DNA of 64,000 nucleotides from Antarcticibacterium sp. 1MA-6-2 (GTDB lineage Bacteria > Bacteroidota > Bacteroidia > Flavobacteriales > Flavobacteriaceae): contig NZ_CP091036.1 of the NCBI RefSeq assembly GCF_021535135.1, positions 1,550,001 to 1,614,000 of the forward strand. The letters run 5' to 3'. Each line of letters begins with the position of its first letter. Positions within the stretch are counted from its first letter, which is position 1. Under the pieces are notes generated by a model. It searched no databases and was not told the DNA's origin. It worked only from the letters and a program-made list of their open reading frames with translations. This document shows positions 33,528 through 44,901 of the stretch, in pieces. The translations under genes and the position numbers were made by a program.

Positions 33528-33700
33528 AGCTGGAAGTCGATAGCGGGGAGTCGGAAGTCGGAAGTCGGAAGTCAGAAGTCGGAAGCTAGAAGTTGGAAGT
33601 TGGAAGTTAATTCCTTTAAATCAAGTCACTTTTCTCTGTTCTCACTTTTCTCTGTTCTCTCTTGTCTCTTGTCTCTTGTCTCTTGTCTCTCTTTTCAAAA
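33528..33700. repeat. Low-complexity intergenic repeats (GGAAGTC and CTCTTGT units)
   Basis: About eight units of GGAAGTC/GGAAGTT (33545-33610) are followed by several TCTCTGTTCTC and TCTCTTG units (33625-33695). The CTCTTG type recurs at 19010-19075. The tract lies between convergent genes and codes for nothing evident. Confidence 0.8.
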
Positions 33701-33739
33701 GGCGTAAAACTATGTCTTACTTCTACTAAATACTTAGTA

Positions 33740-35379
33740 CTAACCTCTGTTGAAAACCCTTTCCCCGTTTACCCAGGTCTGCAACACTTTAATTTCAGGG
33801 ATTTCATTTTCACTCACCTTCATGATATTTTTGTCCAGAATAATAAAATCAGCAAACTTTCCGGGTTCAATACTTCCTTTTTCTTTTTCTTCAAAATTGC
33901 TGTAGGCTGCCCAAATCGTCATTCCCTGTAAGGTTTCTTGACGGGATAAAGCCTGCTCCGGCATATATCCTCCCTCGGGATAATTTTCGAGATCCTTACG
34001 TGCTACAGCAGCATAAAATGTGAAAAACGGGCTTACCTCCTCCACAGGAAAATCTGTTCCCAGGGCCACAATTCCGGCTTCGTCAAGCATTCTTTTAAAA
34101 GCATAGGCTCCTTTGATCCGTTCAGCCCCCAATCTGTCTTCAGCCCAATACATATCACTCGTCGCGTGCGTTGGCTGCACAGATGGAATAATATTTTTAC
34201 TGAAATATTTAAAATCCTGCTCATCGATGATCTGGGCGTGTTCTACTCTCCAGCGACGGTCTTCGGAATCATTTAATAATTCTGAATATGTCCTAAGAAC
34301 AACCACGTTAGCAGAATCTCCAATTGCGTGAGTATTTAGCTGAAATTTTGAAGCCGCCACTCTTTCAGCAACTTTTTTAAAATCTTCAACAGGAGAAAGT
34401 AATGCTCCATAATGCCCCGCCTGATCAGAATATGGCGCTTTTAAAGCTGCTCCTCTCGAACCCAATGCGCCATCGCCATAAAATTTTACGGAACGCACGT
34501 TGAGCCTTTCAGTCTTCAGCGGATCCTTCCCTAGGTAATGATCCAGATTCTCCGGAGTATTGCTGAGCATTGCATAGATCCTGATCTTCAATTCCCCATT
34601 TTGCTGAAGGCTGTCAATCAACTCCACCGTACTGCGGTCAATTCCCGCGTCATCCACCGTGGTAAGGCCATAGCTAAAGCTAATTTTTTCAGCTTCCATT
34701 AAAGCCTGTATCTGCTCCTCAAGGGAAGGGGCTTCCTGTGCACTAGAAATAAGGCCCATAGGATTATCTATGAGGATCCCGGTAAGTTTGCCGTTCTTTG
34801 TTTCAATTGCTCCGCCTTCGTCAGATGTATTTGCTGTTATCTAAGCACGATCCAAAGCTGCCTGGTTTGCGAGAAGGGCGTGACCATCAATCCTTGTTAC
34901 AGCTACAGGAGTATCGGGAAATAATATATCCAGGGTATCTTTTGTGGGAAATTCTTTGATATCCCAGTCATTTTGATCCCAACCCCAACCCTAGTTATGA
35001 AATCAACTTTGCGTTCTTTCTGAAATTCCACAATTCGGGATACTACTTCCTCAAAACTTTTGGTGCCTGCAAGATCTACAGTTTGCTGTTTAAGACCCAG
35101 CCTGTAGAAATGGGCATGCGCATCTATAATTCCCGGGATTATGGTTTTTCCCTGCGCGTCCAGCCTTTCGGGTGTATTATATTTTTCTTCAAGAGCTTCG
35201 GCAGTACCTGTTTCAATGATTTTTCCGTCTTTTACTACAAAGGCTTCAGTCGTAGAAAAACCCGAATCTACGGTATAGACTTCAGCATTAAAAACTAAAA
35301 GATCAGCCTCCTGTTTGTCTTCAGAATTACAGGAAATTAAAAGAACAGAAAGAACCAGTACAGGTAAAATTTTCAGCAT
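33740..35379 (-). CDS. Amidohydrolase family lipoprotein (two assembly errors)
   Basis: This YtcJ-like amidohydrolase is about 545 residues. It has a lipoprotein signal (MLKILPVLVLSVLLISC), the metal motif GIIDAHAHFYRLG, and later LNTHAIGDSAN and GTDFPVE. The conserved GWGWDQNDW segment is split at CCCTAG (34989-34994) and restored by CCGG, giving DFITGWGWDQNDWDIKEF. A TAG in CTAAG (34841-34845) interrupts QAALDRA-ITANTSDEGG, where a Gly codon of a CCGG site is expected. Both sites read as RCCGGY. Substrate unknown; exported amide or ester hydrolase is the likely role. Confidence 0.87.
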
Positions 35380-35402
35380 AATTTAAATTTTCTCAAAAAT
35401 AG

Positions 35403-35432
35403 AAAATGCACCCCAAAGTGGAGTGCATTTAA
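35403..35432 (-). terminator. Terminator of the PiT-like gene
   Basis: AAATGCACTCCA...TGGGGTGCATTT forms a 10-11 bp stem with a T-rich tail on the minus strand, between the PiT-like gene (stop 35449) and the amidohydrolase start. Confidence 0.65.
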
Positions 35433-35448
35433 TACAAATCTTGTGCTT

Positions 35449-36580
35449 CTATTGGAAAATACTCATTATTGCATCAATAATACTTTCCCTTATAGATGGA
35501 TTTGCGCCTGCGGCAAGAGCAATAGATACAAAAAGACCTATCATAGCGTAAGCAAAATCTTTAAATATCATTTTACCCGCTTTTTTACGGTGCTTCTTAC
35601 CTTTCTTCTTACGGGAAAGACTTATCGCTATTTCTCTACCGCCTATAACTCCAAGGAAAACCCAGGTGGTACTCATAGGTACAGTACTAATGAATAATTT
35701 ATAGATCAAAAGGATTACATAGGTAAGATCGACAAGTGTTGCCGCCCTGATATCTGATATCCGGGCTTTTTCACTGACTACCTGCTGTATCTTATCTCCA
35801 CGAAGGTAAAATAACAGCCCCAGTCCTGCGAAAATCGTAACAGAGAAAATTATGAACTGAAAGAGGTCCAGCTGGCGTGGTAAGAACACCGCAATATTAG
35901 CACCATCCTGCATAACCCAAACCCCCCACAAGGTTCCACTTACCACCCATTGTATAACCGTCCAGCTGTTGTGGAATTTCCTGCTTTTAAAATATTTTTT
36001 TATAGTGTTATAGGAAAGATACCAAACTAAGAATGATAAAATAAAAGCCATTATATAGCCTGACCAGCTCTTCCAAATTACTGAGGTAATACCACTGGTA
36101 TCTGCACTAAAAACACTTAATATAAGGAAAGTAGTAGATACCTAAGCATTCTGAGCCTGGTGAGGATCAAAAGAATAAGAGGTGCAATAATTTGAAAAAA
36201 ACTGAAATTTTCGGGATGCGGATAATTTGTTGAGCCATCGGGTTTTAGGAGCCGTTGATAGGTTACATCACCATCAAAATACAACCAACTAAAAGTTACC
36301 ACCAGCAGAAAGATAGAACCTACATAAAGCCATAGAATCCACCAACTCATGTTTTTGTTACTTTCAATGAAGGTACCCAGAGATTGGATACTATCATTTG
36401 CCACTGTAGCATAAGCAGCAAAGAAAAAACCAATCCACATTGCGGCTTTGGCATTACAGTAAAAATTCCGGCCAGTATTATGCCTATTATTACTATGGCC
36501 AGGAACGTCTTTTCCTGCACCATAAAATCCAGGATGTTCAAATAAGGCCTGGACCTGTCACTACGTTTAAATTTTGCCAT
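35449..36580 (-). CDS. PiT-like inorganic phosphate/anion permease (two assembly errors)
   Basis: Three frames join into one membrane protein of about 375 residues with eight or more hydrophobic segments. The N-terminal half has AAYATVANDSIQSLGTF and the C-terminal half GVWVMQDGANIAVFLPRQL and ISTVPMSTTWVFLGVIGG, resembling the repeated AND and VPxSTT motifs of PiT phosphate carriers, but the match is distant. Break one is a missing base at A run 36461-36465, break two CCTAAG (36141-36146), where CCGG gives RLRMPVSTTFLILS. A phosphate or sulfate substrate is inferred from the motifs only. Confidence 0.75.
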
Positions 36581-36815
36581 CTAAAAGAAAAGAATTAGGG
36601 ATCTATAAAGCTTTATATGCACGTTATTTTAAGCGTACAATATTACAGTCTTAAAACATTAAAAAATTGTTTTCAATGTTGTTTTATTGTTAAGAATAAG
36701 AATACAAAAATTTCAATAAAGCTGTGATAACCAAGATAAAAAAATATTATTCTTACTGGACAATTCAAGGTTTATAGTTCAAAAAGGTGAATTTCAATGA
36801 ACCCATAAAACAAAT

Positions 36816-36838
36816 AAAGACCACCAATGGCAGTCTTT
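36816..36838 (-). terminator. Terminator of the outer-membrane barrel gene
   Basis: AAAGACTGCC...GGTGGTCTTT (minus strand, two G-U pairs, three-base loop) lies just after the barrel stop at 36862. Confidence 0.65.
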
Positions 36839-36861
36839 GTTTGTCTTTAAAAGAGATTATT

Positions 36862-38592
36862 TTACCAGTCAAATTTGTAAGTAGCACCTGCAAGAACCTG
36901 GATTCCCTGAACCGGGAAATCCTGCCATTTTTCGTAATTCTTACCCAGGAGATTATTTCCACGAGCAAAAATTGAAAGCTGGTCATTAAATCTATATCCA
37001 AGATTTGCATTAAGATCCACATAACTGTCTAAGGTTACAACTCTTGGGGTAAATTGTGTGGAGCTAGAAGGAAAAGATCCAAAATCCTTTCTCTCGCCAA
37101 CGAAAAATACATTAGCTCCAGCATACCATTTCTCGGTAATTTGATAATCTGCAAGGATGGTAGCTTTAAAGTCGGGAAGGTTCCAGGCTTCAGCCTGTCC
37201 ATCTACCGAATAGCTGAAATATGCCGCATTCATACCAAGTCTAAAATTTCGGTTAACATCCACATTCAATTCTCCAAAAATTGACAAGGTTGAAAGATCA
37301 GCAAATATATTCCCAAAGGAATTTTCATAGGCATAATTCTCCCCCTCTTCAGCAGCATAGGGATTTTTATAGAACAGGGATCTGTTAAATTCTTTTTTAT
37401 AGCTCCCCCGCAGGTTGTAAGCAATACTGTTTGACAACTTTCCCTTCGCTCCTAAATAAGTGTTATAAGGCATATCGGTAGGTTGAATATCCAGTGTAGG
37501 AGAAACAAAAGGATTTTCTTTTGATAGTTGGTAATAAGTATTTTGTTTTAGGTCCCCTTCAAGTCCTGCGTATGGTATAAAGTACTCACCTCCTAACCTG
37601 TAACTGGCAGTTACCCTTGGGTATAGATAAATACTGTTTTTACTGTTTTCAGTATTAAGGGAATAAAATAAAGCTACTCCCAGATCAAGGGTTAAGTCAT
37701 CTCTTAAAATAAGTAAGCTGGGATTTATTCCTGCATTGAAAAAACCGTAATCCTCATCATGTGCAGTATTAGGATAAATTCTTCCCATGTTCCCGTTTAC
37801 GATATCCCCTGTTATAGTAGTTGTAATTAACTCACCTGCTATGTTGACTTCAAAAGTTGCATCAGTTTGAAAATGGTGTTCTGCAGAACTATAGGAGTCA
37901 CCCATGAATCGGTACCCAACAGAGGCTCTTTCAAAGAAAGAATCGTAAAGCTCTAACTCCCCACCTGCAAATGCTGAAAAATAATTTTGTGCGGGATCTA
38001 TCTGTCTCACCACATCATCGGGAATGCTAATCGCCTCAGGTAAACCGTACCAGTTAAAAAGGCGGTGTTCCAATCCTACTTCTGTATTCCAGGAGCTTTT
38101 TCGGTTCCGGGAATTATAATTAAGGTTGAGTTCTGTATTATAAAAACTATCCTTCAGCCTTACATCTTCTATCCCTCCCTGAGAGGAATTATGTGTTAGG
38201 AAAACTCCAAAATTATCACTTCTGTTCACTTCAAAATTGCTATAGAATTCTGCCAGTACATTAGAATATGTACCAAATCCAAGGGTAGCATAATTATTAA
38301 ACAATTTTACTCTTTTCGCTTTTTCTACCTGGGTAGCACGGCCTTTTGAAGGAGTAAAAGTAGAGGCCACGGGAACAGAGAAAATACTATATTTTACAGG
38401 CTTCTTCTCCAGATTCACTGAATCATTTACATTTGGAGTTTCTTTTATTTTAAAAGCATCATTGACAGATGGCGTATAGGGTTTAACTACAATTACAGTT
38501 TCGCCGCCTAAAGGTTTGTCTTGTGCAAAAACGAAACCGGAGACTAAAAAGGTAAATAAAAACAGGCTTCTCTTAACTGAAGGGATTTGCAT
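36862..38592 (-). CDS. Outer-membrane beta-barrel (TonB-dependent-receptor-like, plugless)
   Basis: This 576-residue protein has a signal peptide (MQIPSVKRSLFLFTFLVSGFVFAQ) and a long run of alternating amphipathic strands ending in a C-terminal aromatic (GATYKFDW), the mark of an outer-membrane barrel. It lacks a TonB plug domain, so calling it a receptor is only by resemblance to the barrel region. It lies 30 bases after a large TPR protein gene on the same strand, so the two are probably one operon. Ligand unknown. Confidence 0.8.
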   Translation of the reverse strand: MQIPSVKRSLFLFTFLVSGFVFAQDKPLGGETVIVVKPYTPSVNDAFKIKETPNVNDSVNLEKKPVKYSIFSVPVASTFTPSKGRATQVEKAKRVKLFNNYATLGFGTYSNVLAEFYSNFEVNRSDNFGVFLTHNSSQGGIEDVRLKDSFYNTELNLNYNSRNRKSSWNTEVGLEHRLFNWYGLPEAISIPDDVVRQIDPAQNYFSAFAGGELELYDSFFERASVGYRFMGDSYSSAEHHFQTDATFEVNIAGELITTTITGDIVNGNMGRIYPNTAHDEDYGFFNAGINPSLLILRDDLTLDLGVALFYSLNTENSKNSIYLYPRVTASYRLGGEYFIPYAGLEGDLKQNTYYQLSKENPFVSPTLDIQPTDMPYNTYLGAKGKLSNSIAYNLRGSYKKEFNRSLFYKNPYAAEEGENYAYENSFGNIFADLSTLSIFGELNVDVNRNFRLGMNAAYFSYSVDGQAEAWNLPDFKATILADYQITEKWYAGANVFFVGERKDFGSFPSSSTQFTPRVVTLDSYVDLNANLGYRFNDQLSIFARGNNLLGKNYEKWQDFPVQGIQVLAGATYKFDW

Positions 38593-38622
38593 ATAGAAGA
38601 TCTTAAATATTAGATTGAAAGA

Positions 38623-41600
38623 TTAGTTGTTGGTCTCTACTGAAGCGTTAGTTTTCGCTTCCATGGCTTTAATTCGATCCAGCTCCGCCTTCGCTTCACT
38701 TACGATCTCAGGGAATTCCTGGAAATTCTTAATTACGTTATCCAGGATATAAGTGGCCTGATAAGCATCCTTAAGTGCATAGAAATTTTTCGCCATTAAC
38801 ACCAGGCCTTTGGCACCGTAAAATTTATATCCGGAATAATCTTTTGCCAGCTTTTGAACCGATTCATTAGAGGCTTTAAAATTTCCTGCCTTATTTTTAA
38901 AATAAGCATCATAATACAAAGCTTCTGCCGCCATCTCTCCTGTTGCAATTTTCAAAACCTCAGCATAGGCATTTTTGGCTCTGTTCTCGTTACCTGTTTG
39001 CATTGCAGAACGGGCAACGATTATTTGCGCATCACTTTTTACGTTGTTCTCAATAGTCGGGTTGGCCAAAACTTTTTCAGCATAAGCTACAGCCTGATTA
39101 TAATCTTTGAGTTCATAATAAGATTTCATTAAATTGGACTGTGCATAGATAACGTTTTGATCAAAATCTGCTTCAGTCTCTAACCTTTTCAATAATGGCA
39201 GAGCATCTTTATAGTTTCTGCTTTCAAGATAAATTTGCGATAACCTCGCGAGAGCCTGCTCAGAAAATTCACTTCGAGGGCGCTCCACTACAAATTTGTA
39301 ATGTTTTACAGCCTGATCTTTTTGGTTATCCCGGAAATACAATTGACCTAAATAGAAATTGCTCTTTAAGGAATGTAATCCATTAGGGAAGTTTTGAAGA
39401 TATTTTGAGAAAGCTGTTTTAGCAGCATCGGTTTTATTATCCAGGTATTGTTTTTCGGCAGCTTCATAGGTAGTATTATCAAGATCAGCATCGGTAACCT
39501 CTACAAAGTCTACGTTTTTCACCCAATTCGCGTATTCATCGGTTCTCCCTAAATCAATGTAAACAAGACGTGCGGTAGACACTGCCTGCATAGACTCTGG
39601 ACTGTTAGGAAAATCGGAAACCACTTTTTTAAATCTTTCCAAAGCTTTGTCCGGCTGATTTCCATTATAATAAATAAGACCTTGTTTAAGCATTGCCTGT
39701 GGTACAAAAGCACTTCCCGAAACATCTCTTATCAATCTTGCATAAGTATCAAGAGCTCTGGAAGTATTTTCCATTGCTAAATAGGTATTACCCAATTCAT
39801 AAAGAGCATCGTCCCGATATGATGACCGCGGATATTTATTAATGAAATTGTTTAAATCTTCGATCTTGCTGTCATTTCTATCAACAAATCCATAGCTGAT
39901 AGCTTTTTGATATGCAGCATAATCGGTATTTCCAACATTCATCTGGATAGCCTGATTGTACGCTTCCATTGCGGGCCAGTACTGGCTTGTCACAAAATAG
40001 GTATCTCCAAGGCGGGTAAGAGCATCATTTCTTCGCACTCTTTCTTTGGAATTGTCACCTGAGTATCTTTTGAAAAATTCAATTGCACGGTCATATTCCT
40101 TCTGCTTAAAGTAGGCATAGGCAATATTGTAGTCAATATTTTCCATTTCAGAAGTTCCCTGGGCACCACTCATTCCGGCAAATTCACGGTAGCCTACAAG
40201 GGCCTCTCTTAACTCTAGTTGAGATTGAAATCACTTTCCGCTTTCCAAAAAGTTGCTTTTGCAGTAACTACCGGATCTCTTCTTTCTGTTAAAGATTTAT
40301 CGAAATTAACAATGGCTTCCCGGTAGTTGTCCTGGTTAAACAGTTCGAGCCCGTAGTAGTAAGCCACTTTTTGATATGCTACCTTATCACTAAAGTTCCT
40401 GTTATTTTCCAGAAGGTTCATTGCTTCCTTATAATTCCCTGAAGTTATAAATGAATCTATCAACAGGCTTTCCATTTCTGCTTTTGCAGGAGAATTAGGA
40501 TATTTCGTCAGGAAGGTGATTAATACCTGAGAAGGGCTGGTGTAACTGTTCCCTATCTCGTAACTAAGTTTCGCATAATTAAGAAATGCGTCTTCCTGAA
40601 TTTTTGCATCAAAATCCATTTCACTGGCATTCTTAAAAGCATTTAAAGCCTGCTGTTTTTGATCCAGGTTTAGGTATGATTGTGCAAGGTGGTAATAGGC
40701 GTTTTGTGCAATGGCATTTTTACCTTCTATGATCTTATTAAATTCTGATATTGCAGCTTCGTAATTTCCCTGCTTATAATAAGCATATCCTAATTGGTAA
40801 TAATCTGTATTTGTCCATTTACCTCTTAAACCTTTATATTCTTTTAAGTAAGGGATGGCTTTCTCATATTGCCCAAGATTAAAATAGCTTTCTCCTATAA
40901 TCTTGTTTAACTGGGAAATTTCTTCTCTTTTTGCTTTTGGAAGTTGCTCAAGTCCTAATTGAATGGCTTTTTCAAAATCACCTAACTTAAAATTCATATC
41001 TGCCTGGAAATACGAAAGGTTCTCCTCATAGCGCTCATTTCCCTTTACTTCTTCAAAAAGGTCGTTAGCTTCTTCGTAATCGTCACCTTCATAAGCCATA
41101 TATCCCAGGTAATATTTAGCCTGAGAACCATATTCTTTAGAATCTCTTACCCTGTTCAAATATTTTGCAGCTTCTTCATATTGGTTCGTAGTAAAGTAGG
41201 CGTATCCGTTATTGAAGTAATATCTTTGCCTCTCTGCCCTACTCATTCCTTTTTCATCTACGCGATCATACCATCTTCTTGCAAGAGCATATTTTCCTGT
41301 TTCAAAATAATAATCGGCAACATCTATGAAAGCAGAATTTCTTTTAGTGCTGGTAGGATACCTGTCAACGAAATCCTGCATTAGTTCATCTGCACCGGGT
41401 TGACCAAGTCTCACGGCTGCATTCGCTATATAATAAGCAGCATCAGATTTTATTTTTTCATCCCTGGTTTCATCTTTAACATCATCAAAAATGTTTTGAG
41501 CAGCCAGATATTGCTCATTGTTGTACAGTTCCAGTGCCCTGTTAAACTCGACTAACTCATTTGTGTAAACCGCGGTTTGCTGTGGAAAAAGAGAAAAAAC

Positions 41601-41645
41601 CGAAAGAAAAAAACCAACAAATAAAGAGGCAAATTTTCGTGTCAT
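38623..41645 (-). CDS. Large exported TPR-repeat protein (one assembly error)
   Basis: From the ATG at 41645 (MTRKFASLFVGFFLSVFSLFPQQ, a signal peptide) this protein is about 1,005 residues, nearly all tetratricopeptide repeats (e.g. YYQLGYAYYKQGNYEAAISEFNKII and NAYYHLAQSYLNLDQKQQAL). The break is CTCTAG (40213-40218); CCGG gives SDFNLNRLREALVGYREF. Such proteins are periplasmic scaffolds in Bacteroidetes; the partner here is probably the barrel encoded downstream. Confidence 0.87.
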
Positions 41646-41810
41646 TAATTTGTTTTTAGATTGATGAACCAAAGATAAATAATCGCTCATTCTATAACGC
41701 AGCATAAGCTGTATAATTATGTTAATGTGCAAAAAAGTACTAACGCACCTTGCGATTAATGTATATTTACCCATAATTTTACGTTATTAAATCCAAAACC
41801 AATTCCTTCT

Positions 41811-42494
41811 ATGTCACAAACCGTTCTGGAACTTAAAAATGCAGCTATCTATCAACGGGAAAGCTTAATCCTTTCTGAAGTTGATCTAACCATCAACAAA
41901 GGAGATTTTGTCTATTTAATAGGTAAGACAGGAACTGGAAAGAGTAGTTTTATGAAGACCCTTTATGGGGACCTGCCTTTAACTGAAGGCGAAGGAACAA
42001 TAGTAGATTATAACTTACGAACCCTGAAGGAAAAAGATATCCCCTTTTTAAGAAGAAAACTGGGTGTGGTATTTCAGGATTTCAAACTTTTAAATGATCG
42101 GAATGTTCGCGACAACCTGCTTTTTGTGCTGAAAGCTACAGGGTGGAAGGATAAATCTTCAATGGACCGAAGAATTGATGAAGTATTGGATAAAGTGGGA
42201 ATGAAAACCAAAGGATTCAAGTTTCCTTACCAACTTTCAGGAGGAGAGCAACAACGTATCGCAATTGCAAGGGCTTTATTGAACGATCCCGAACTAATAC
42301 TGGCTGATGAGCCTACAGGAAACCTGGACCCACAGACCTCAGTTGAAGTAATGGAAGTTTTGCAGGAAATAAGTAAAAACGGAAACACCATTCTTATGGC
42401 TACCCACGATTATGCTCTACTGCTGAAGTATCCTTCTAAAACATTAAAATGTGACGGTGAACGGGTTTTTGAAGTAGTACAGAAGACCCTGTAA
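41811..42494 (+). CDS. ftsE: Cell-division ABC ATPase FtsE
   Basis: FtsE with FtsX controls septal peptidoglycan hydrolases. The 227-residue ATPase has Walker A GKTGTGKSS, the Q-loop LGVVFQDFKLL, signature LSGGEQQRIAIARAL, Walker B LILADEPTGNLD and the His switch MATHDYAL. VVFQDFKLLNDRNVRDNL is typical of FtsE. FtsX is not next to it in the window, though Flavobacteria often separate them. The start codon lies 36 bases beyond the end of the longest divergent reading. Confidence 0.9.
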   Translation: MSQTVLELKNAAIYQRESLILSEVDLTINKGDFVYLIGKTGTGKSSFMKTLYGDLPLTEGEGTIVDYNLRTLKEKDIPFLRRKLGVVFQDFKLLNDRNVRDNLLFVLKATGWKDKSSMDRRIDEVLDKVGMKTKGFKFPYQLSGGEQQRIAIARALLNDPELILADEPTGNLDPQTSVEVMEVLQEISKNGNTILMATHDYALLLKYPSKTLKCDGERVFEVVQKTL

Positions 42495-42499
42495 AACTT

Positions 42500-42655
42500 G
42501 TAGAAAGTATAATGTAGATTGTATAAATTCTCCAAAAAAAATTTCAGCCACAGCTGGTTTCCTTAATCATTTAGTTAGGCTAATTTTTCGGGTTCAAAGA
42601 AAAATTACGAGTATTCTAATACAGTATACAATATACATTTTACAGTATACAATTA
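42500..42655. repeat. Inverted AT-rich repeats between convergent genes
   Basis: AAGTATAATGTAGATTGTAT (42506-42525) is related, in inverted orientation, to CAGTATACAATATACATTTT (about 42622-42641), with a further CAGTATACAAT copy at 42643. They flank about 100 bases. The structure could be a transcription end for both genes or a small dispersed repeat. Confidence 0.5.
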
Positions 42656-42912
42656 CTAAGGTTTAACCTCATCTGCAGGAACATGCTCTTTCGGCTTTAT
42701 AAAGAGATAATAGACGTTCACAAAAACAATCGCCACATTAGTAATAATTACTACCAGGAATCTAGAAGAACTCCGTATGCGACAAAGAATAAACATCCTA
42801 TACTGTTCACGTAGCGCAGCGTAACTATATTCCTCATCAAAAAAGAAAGCAGTACAAAAAGAGAGGCTGCGTAGCCTATCCACTCTATATAAGATATTCC
42901 TAAAATTTCCAT
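42656..42912 (-). CDS. Small YgjV-like inner-membrane protein (one assembly error)
   Basis: Starting at 42912 (MEILGISYIEWIGYAASLFV), the corrected protein is about 86 residues with three hydrophobic segments (AASLFVLLSFLM, GCLFFVAYGVLL, VAIVFVNVYYLFI). The frame breaks near 42751 and continues VIITNVAIVFVNVYYL. Family members read SWPV at this point, which CCGG in place of CTA would give (ACCGGC); a single deleted T is the alternative. Function unknown. Confidence 0.75.
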
Positions 42913-42942
42913 TTCTTCTTAAGTTTAGGTGCTAAAACAGAC

Positions 42943-42974
42943 AAAGCAGTCTCTTTTATGGAGGAGACTGCTTT
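42943..42974 (-). terminator. Terminator of typA
   Basis: AAAGCAGTCTC...GAGACTGCTTT (11-bp stem) lies just past the typA stop, with T-rich flanks on both strands. Confidence 0.8.
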
Positions 42975-43011
42975 TTCCGATTTAGTTTTGTCCGTATTAC
43001 CGAACAGAAAA

Positions 43012-44811
43012 TTATACTATTTTATTTCTCTTACGATCGTTTTCAGTAAGGTAGATCTTACGAAGACGAATGTGTTTTGGAGTAACCTCAACATACTCAT
43101 CTTTCTGGATATATTCCAAAGCTTCTTCTAAAGAGAATTTAATTGCAGGAACAATCTTCGCTTTATCATCAGCTCCTGAAGAACGTACGTTAGAAAGCTT
43201 TTTTGTTTTGGTAATATTTACTGCCATATCATCCTGACGGGAGTTTTCACCAATTACCTGTCCTTCATAGATATCCTCTCCCGGATCTACAAAGAATTTC
43301 CCTCTATCCTGAAGTTTGTCTATAGAATAAGGAATAGCTTTTCCGGTTTCCATAGAAACCAAAGAACCATTCTGTCTTTCAGGAATACCTCCTTTTAATG
43401 GTTGATATTCTTTAAAACGGTGAGCCATTATAGCTTCCCCGGCAGTAGCTGTAAGCAACTGGTTTCTCAATCCAATTATACCACGTGAAGGAATAAGGAA
43501 TTGAATATTCATACGGGCTCCTTTGGATTCCATACTTAACATCTCCCCTTTTCTCATCGTCACCATTTCAACCGCTTTTCCTGAAACTTCTTCAGGAAGG
43601 TCAATAGTAAGCTCTTCTATAGGCTCACATTTTACACCATCTATTTCTTTTATAATTACCTGTGGTTGTCCTATTTGAAGTTCGTAACCCTCTCTTCTCA
43701 TAGTTTCAATAAGTACAGATAAGTGAAGAACACCACGACCGTAAACAAGGAATTTATCAGCACTGTCAGTTTCGTGAACTCTAAGAGCAAGGTTTTTCTC
43801 AAGCTCCTTCATCAATCGCTCTTTAATGTGACGGGAAGTCACAAACTTTCCATCTTTTCCGAAGAAAGGTGAATCGTTAATGGTAAACAACATACTCATC
43901 GTAGGCTCATCAATTGCAATAGTTTTTAGACCTTCAGGATTTTCAAGATCGGCAACAGTATCACCAATTTCAAAACCTTCAAGACCTACAAGTGCACAAA
44001 TATCTCCGGCCTGTACTTCGTTGGTTTTTCTTCTACCAACTCCTTCAAAAATATGTAGTTCTTTAATTTTTGTTTTCTTAATGCCGCCATCCCTTTTTAC
44101 AAGAGAAACCTGCATTCCTTCTTTAAGAGTACCACGTTGTAACCTTCCAATAGCAATTCTTCCGGTAAAAGAAGAGAAATCCAGGGAAGTGATCAACATT
44201 TGAGGGGAACCTTCTTCAGTCTTAGGATCAGGTATATGCTCTATAACCATATCAAGCAAAGGCTCAATATTAGTAGTCTCATTTTTCCAGTCGTCACTCA
44301 TCCAGTTATTCTTGGCAGAACCGTATACAGTTGGGAAATCCAGCTGCCACTCTTCAGCACCAAGTTCAAACATTAGATCAAAAACTTTTTCGTGTACTTC
44401 TTCAGGCGTACAGTTTTCTTTATCAACTTTATTAATAACCACACAAGGCTTTAATCCAAGATTAAGTGCTTTTTGAAGTACAAATCGGGTTTGCGGCATA
44501 GGCCCTTCAAAAGCATCTACAAGAAGCAGAACCCCATCGGCCATATTTAATACCCTTTCCACCTCACCACCAAAATCGGCGTGACCGGGAGTATCTATAA
44601 TATTAATCTTTGTTCCCTTGTAAACTACGGAAACATTCTTTGAAGTAATTGTAATTCCACGCTCCCGCTCAAGATCGTTATTATCAAGAATAAGATCCCC
44701 TGCATTTTCATTTTCACGAAAAAGCTGGCAATGGTACATAATTTTGTCTACCAATGTGGTTTTTCCGTGGTCAACGTGTGCGATAATCGCAATGTTTTTA
44801 ATAGCTGTCAT
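43012..44811 (-). CDS. typA: Translational GTPase TypA/BipA
   Basis: BipA is a ribosome-associated GTPase for ribosome assembly and stress growth. The 599-residue protein starts [19 protein letters not shown] (P-loop), has [16 protein letters not shown] and NKVD, and the BipA-specific C-terminal domain ([19 protein letters not shown]). EF-G and LepA are ruled out by length and C-terminus. Promoter box TACCTTTG lies at 44836-44843. Complete and in frame. Confidence 0.96.
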   Translation of the reverse strand: MTAIKNIAIIAHVDHGKTTLVDKIMYHCQLFRENENAGDLILDNNDLERERGITITSKNVSVVYKGTKINIIDTPGHADFGGEVERVLNMADGVLLLVDAFEGPMPQTRFVLQKALNLGLKPCVVINKVDKENCTPEEVHEKVFDLMFELGAEEWQLDFPTVYGSAKNNWMSDDWKNETTNIEPLLDMVIEHIPDPKTEEGSPQMLITSLDFSSFTGRIAIGRLQRGTLKEGMQVSLVKRDGGIKKTKIKELHIFEGVGRRKTNEVQAGDICALVGLEGFEIGDTVADLENPEGLKTIAIDEPTMSMLFTINDSPFFGKDGKFVTSRHIKERLMKELEKNLALRVHETDSADKFLVYGRGVLHLSVLIETMRREGYELQIGQPQVIIKEIDGVKCEPIEELTIDLPEEVSGKAVEMVTMRKGEMLSMESKGARMNIQFLIPSRGIIGLRNQLLTATAGEAIMAHRFKEYQPLKGGIPERQNGSLVSMETGKAIPYSIDKLQDRGKFFVDPGEDIYEGQVIGENSRQDDMAVNITKTKKLSNVRSSGADDKAKIVPAIKFSLEEALEYIQKDEYVEVTPKHIRLRKIYLTENDRKRNKIV

Positions 44812-44835
44812 ATAAACGCCTGATTTTTAAGGCTG

Positions 44836-44843
44836 CAAAGGTA
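44836..44843 (-). promoter_or_regulatory. -7 box of typA
   Basis: TACCTTTG (minus strand) 25 bases before the typA start fits TAnnTTTG; no clear TTG lies 19-20 bases upstream. Confidence 0.5.
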
Positions 44844-44901
44844 CGTTTATTTTTCTAATTAGTAATCAGCTATTTCTCTATAAAAAATCTTTATTTCTTA
44901 A

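Noticed and set aside
33540..33700. CRISPR array
   Set aside because: Units are seven bases long, contiguous and without spacers; no cas gene is present.
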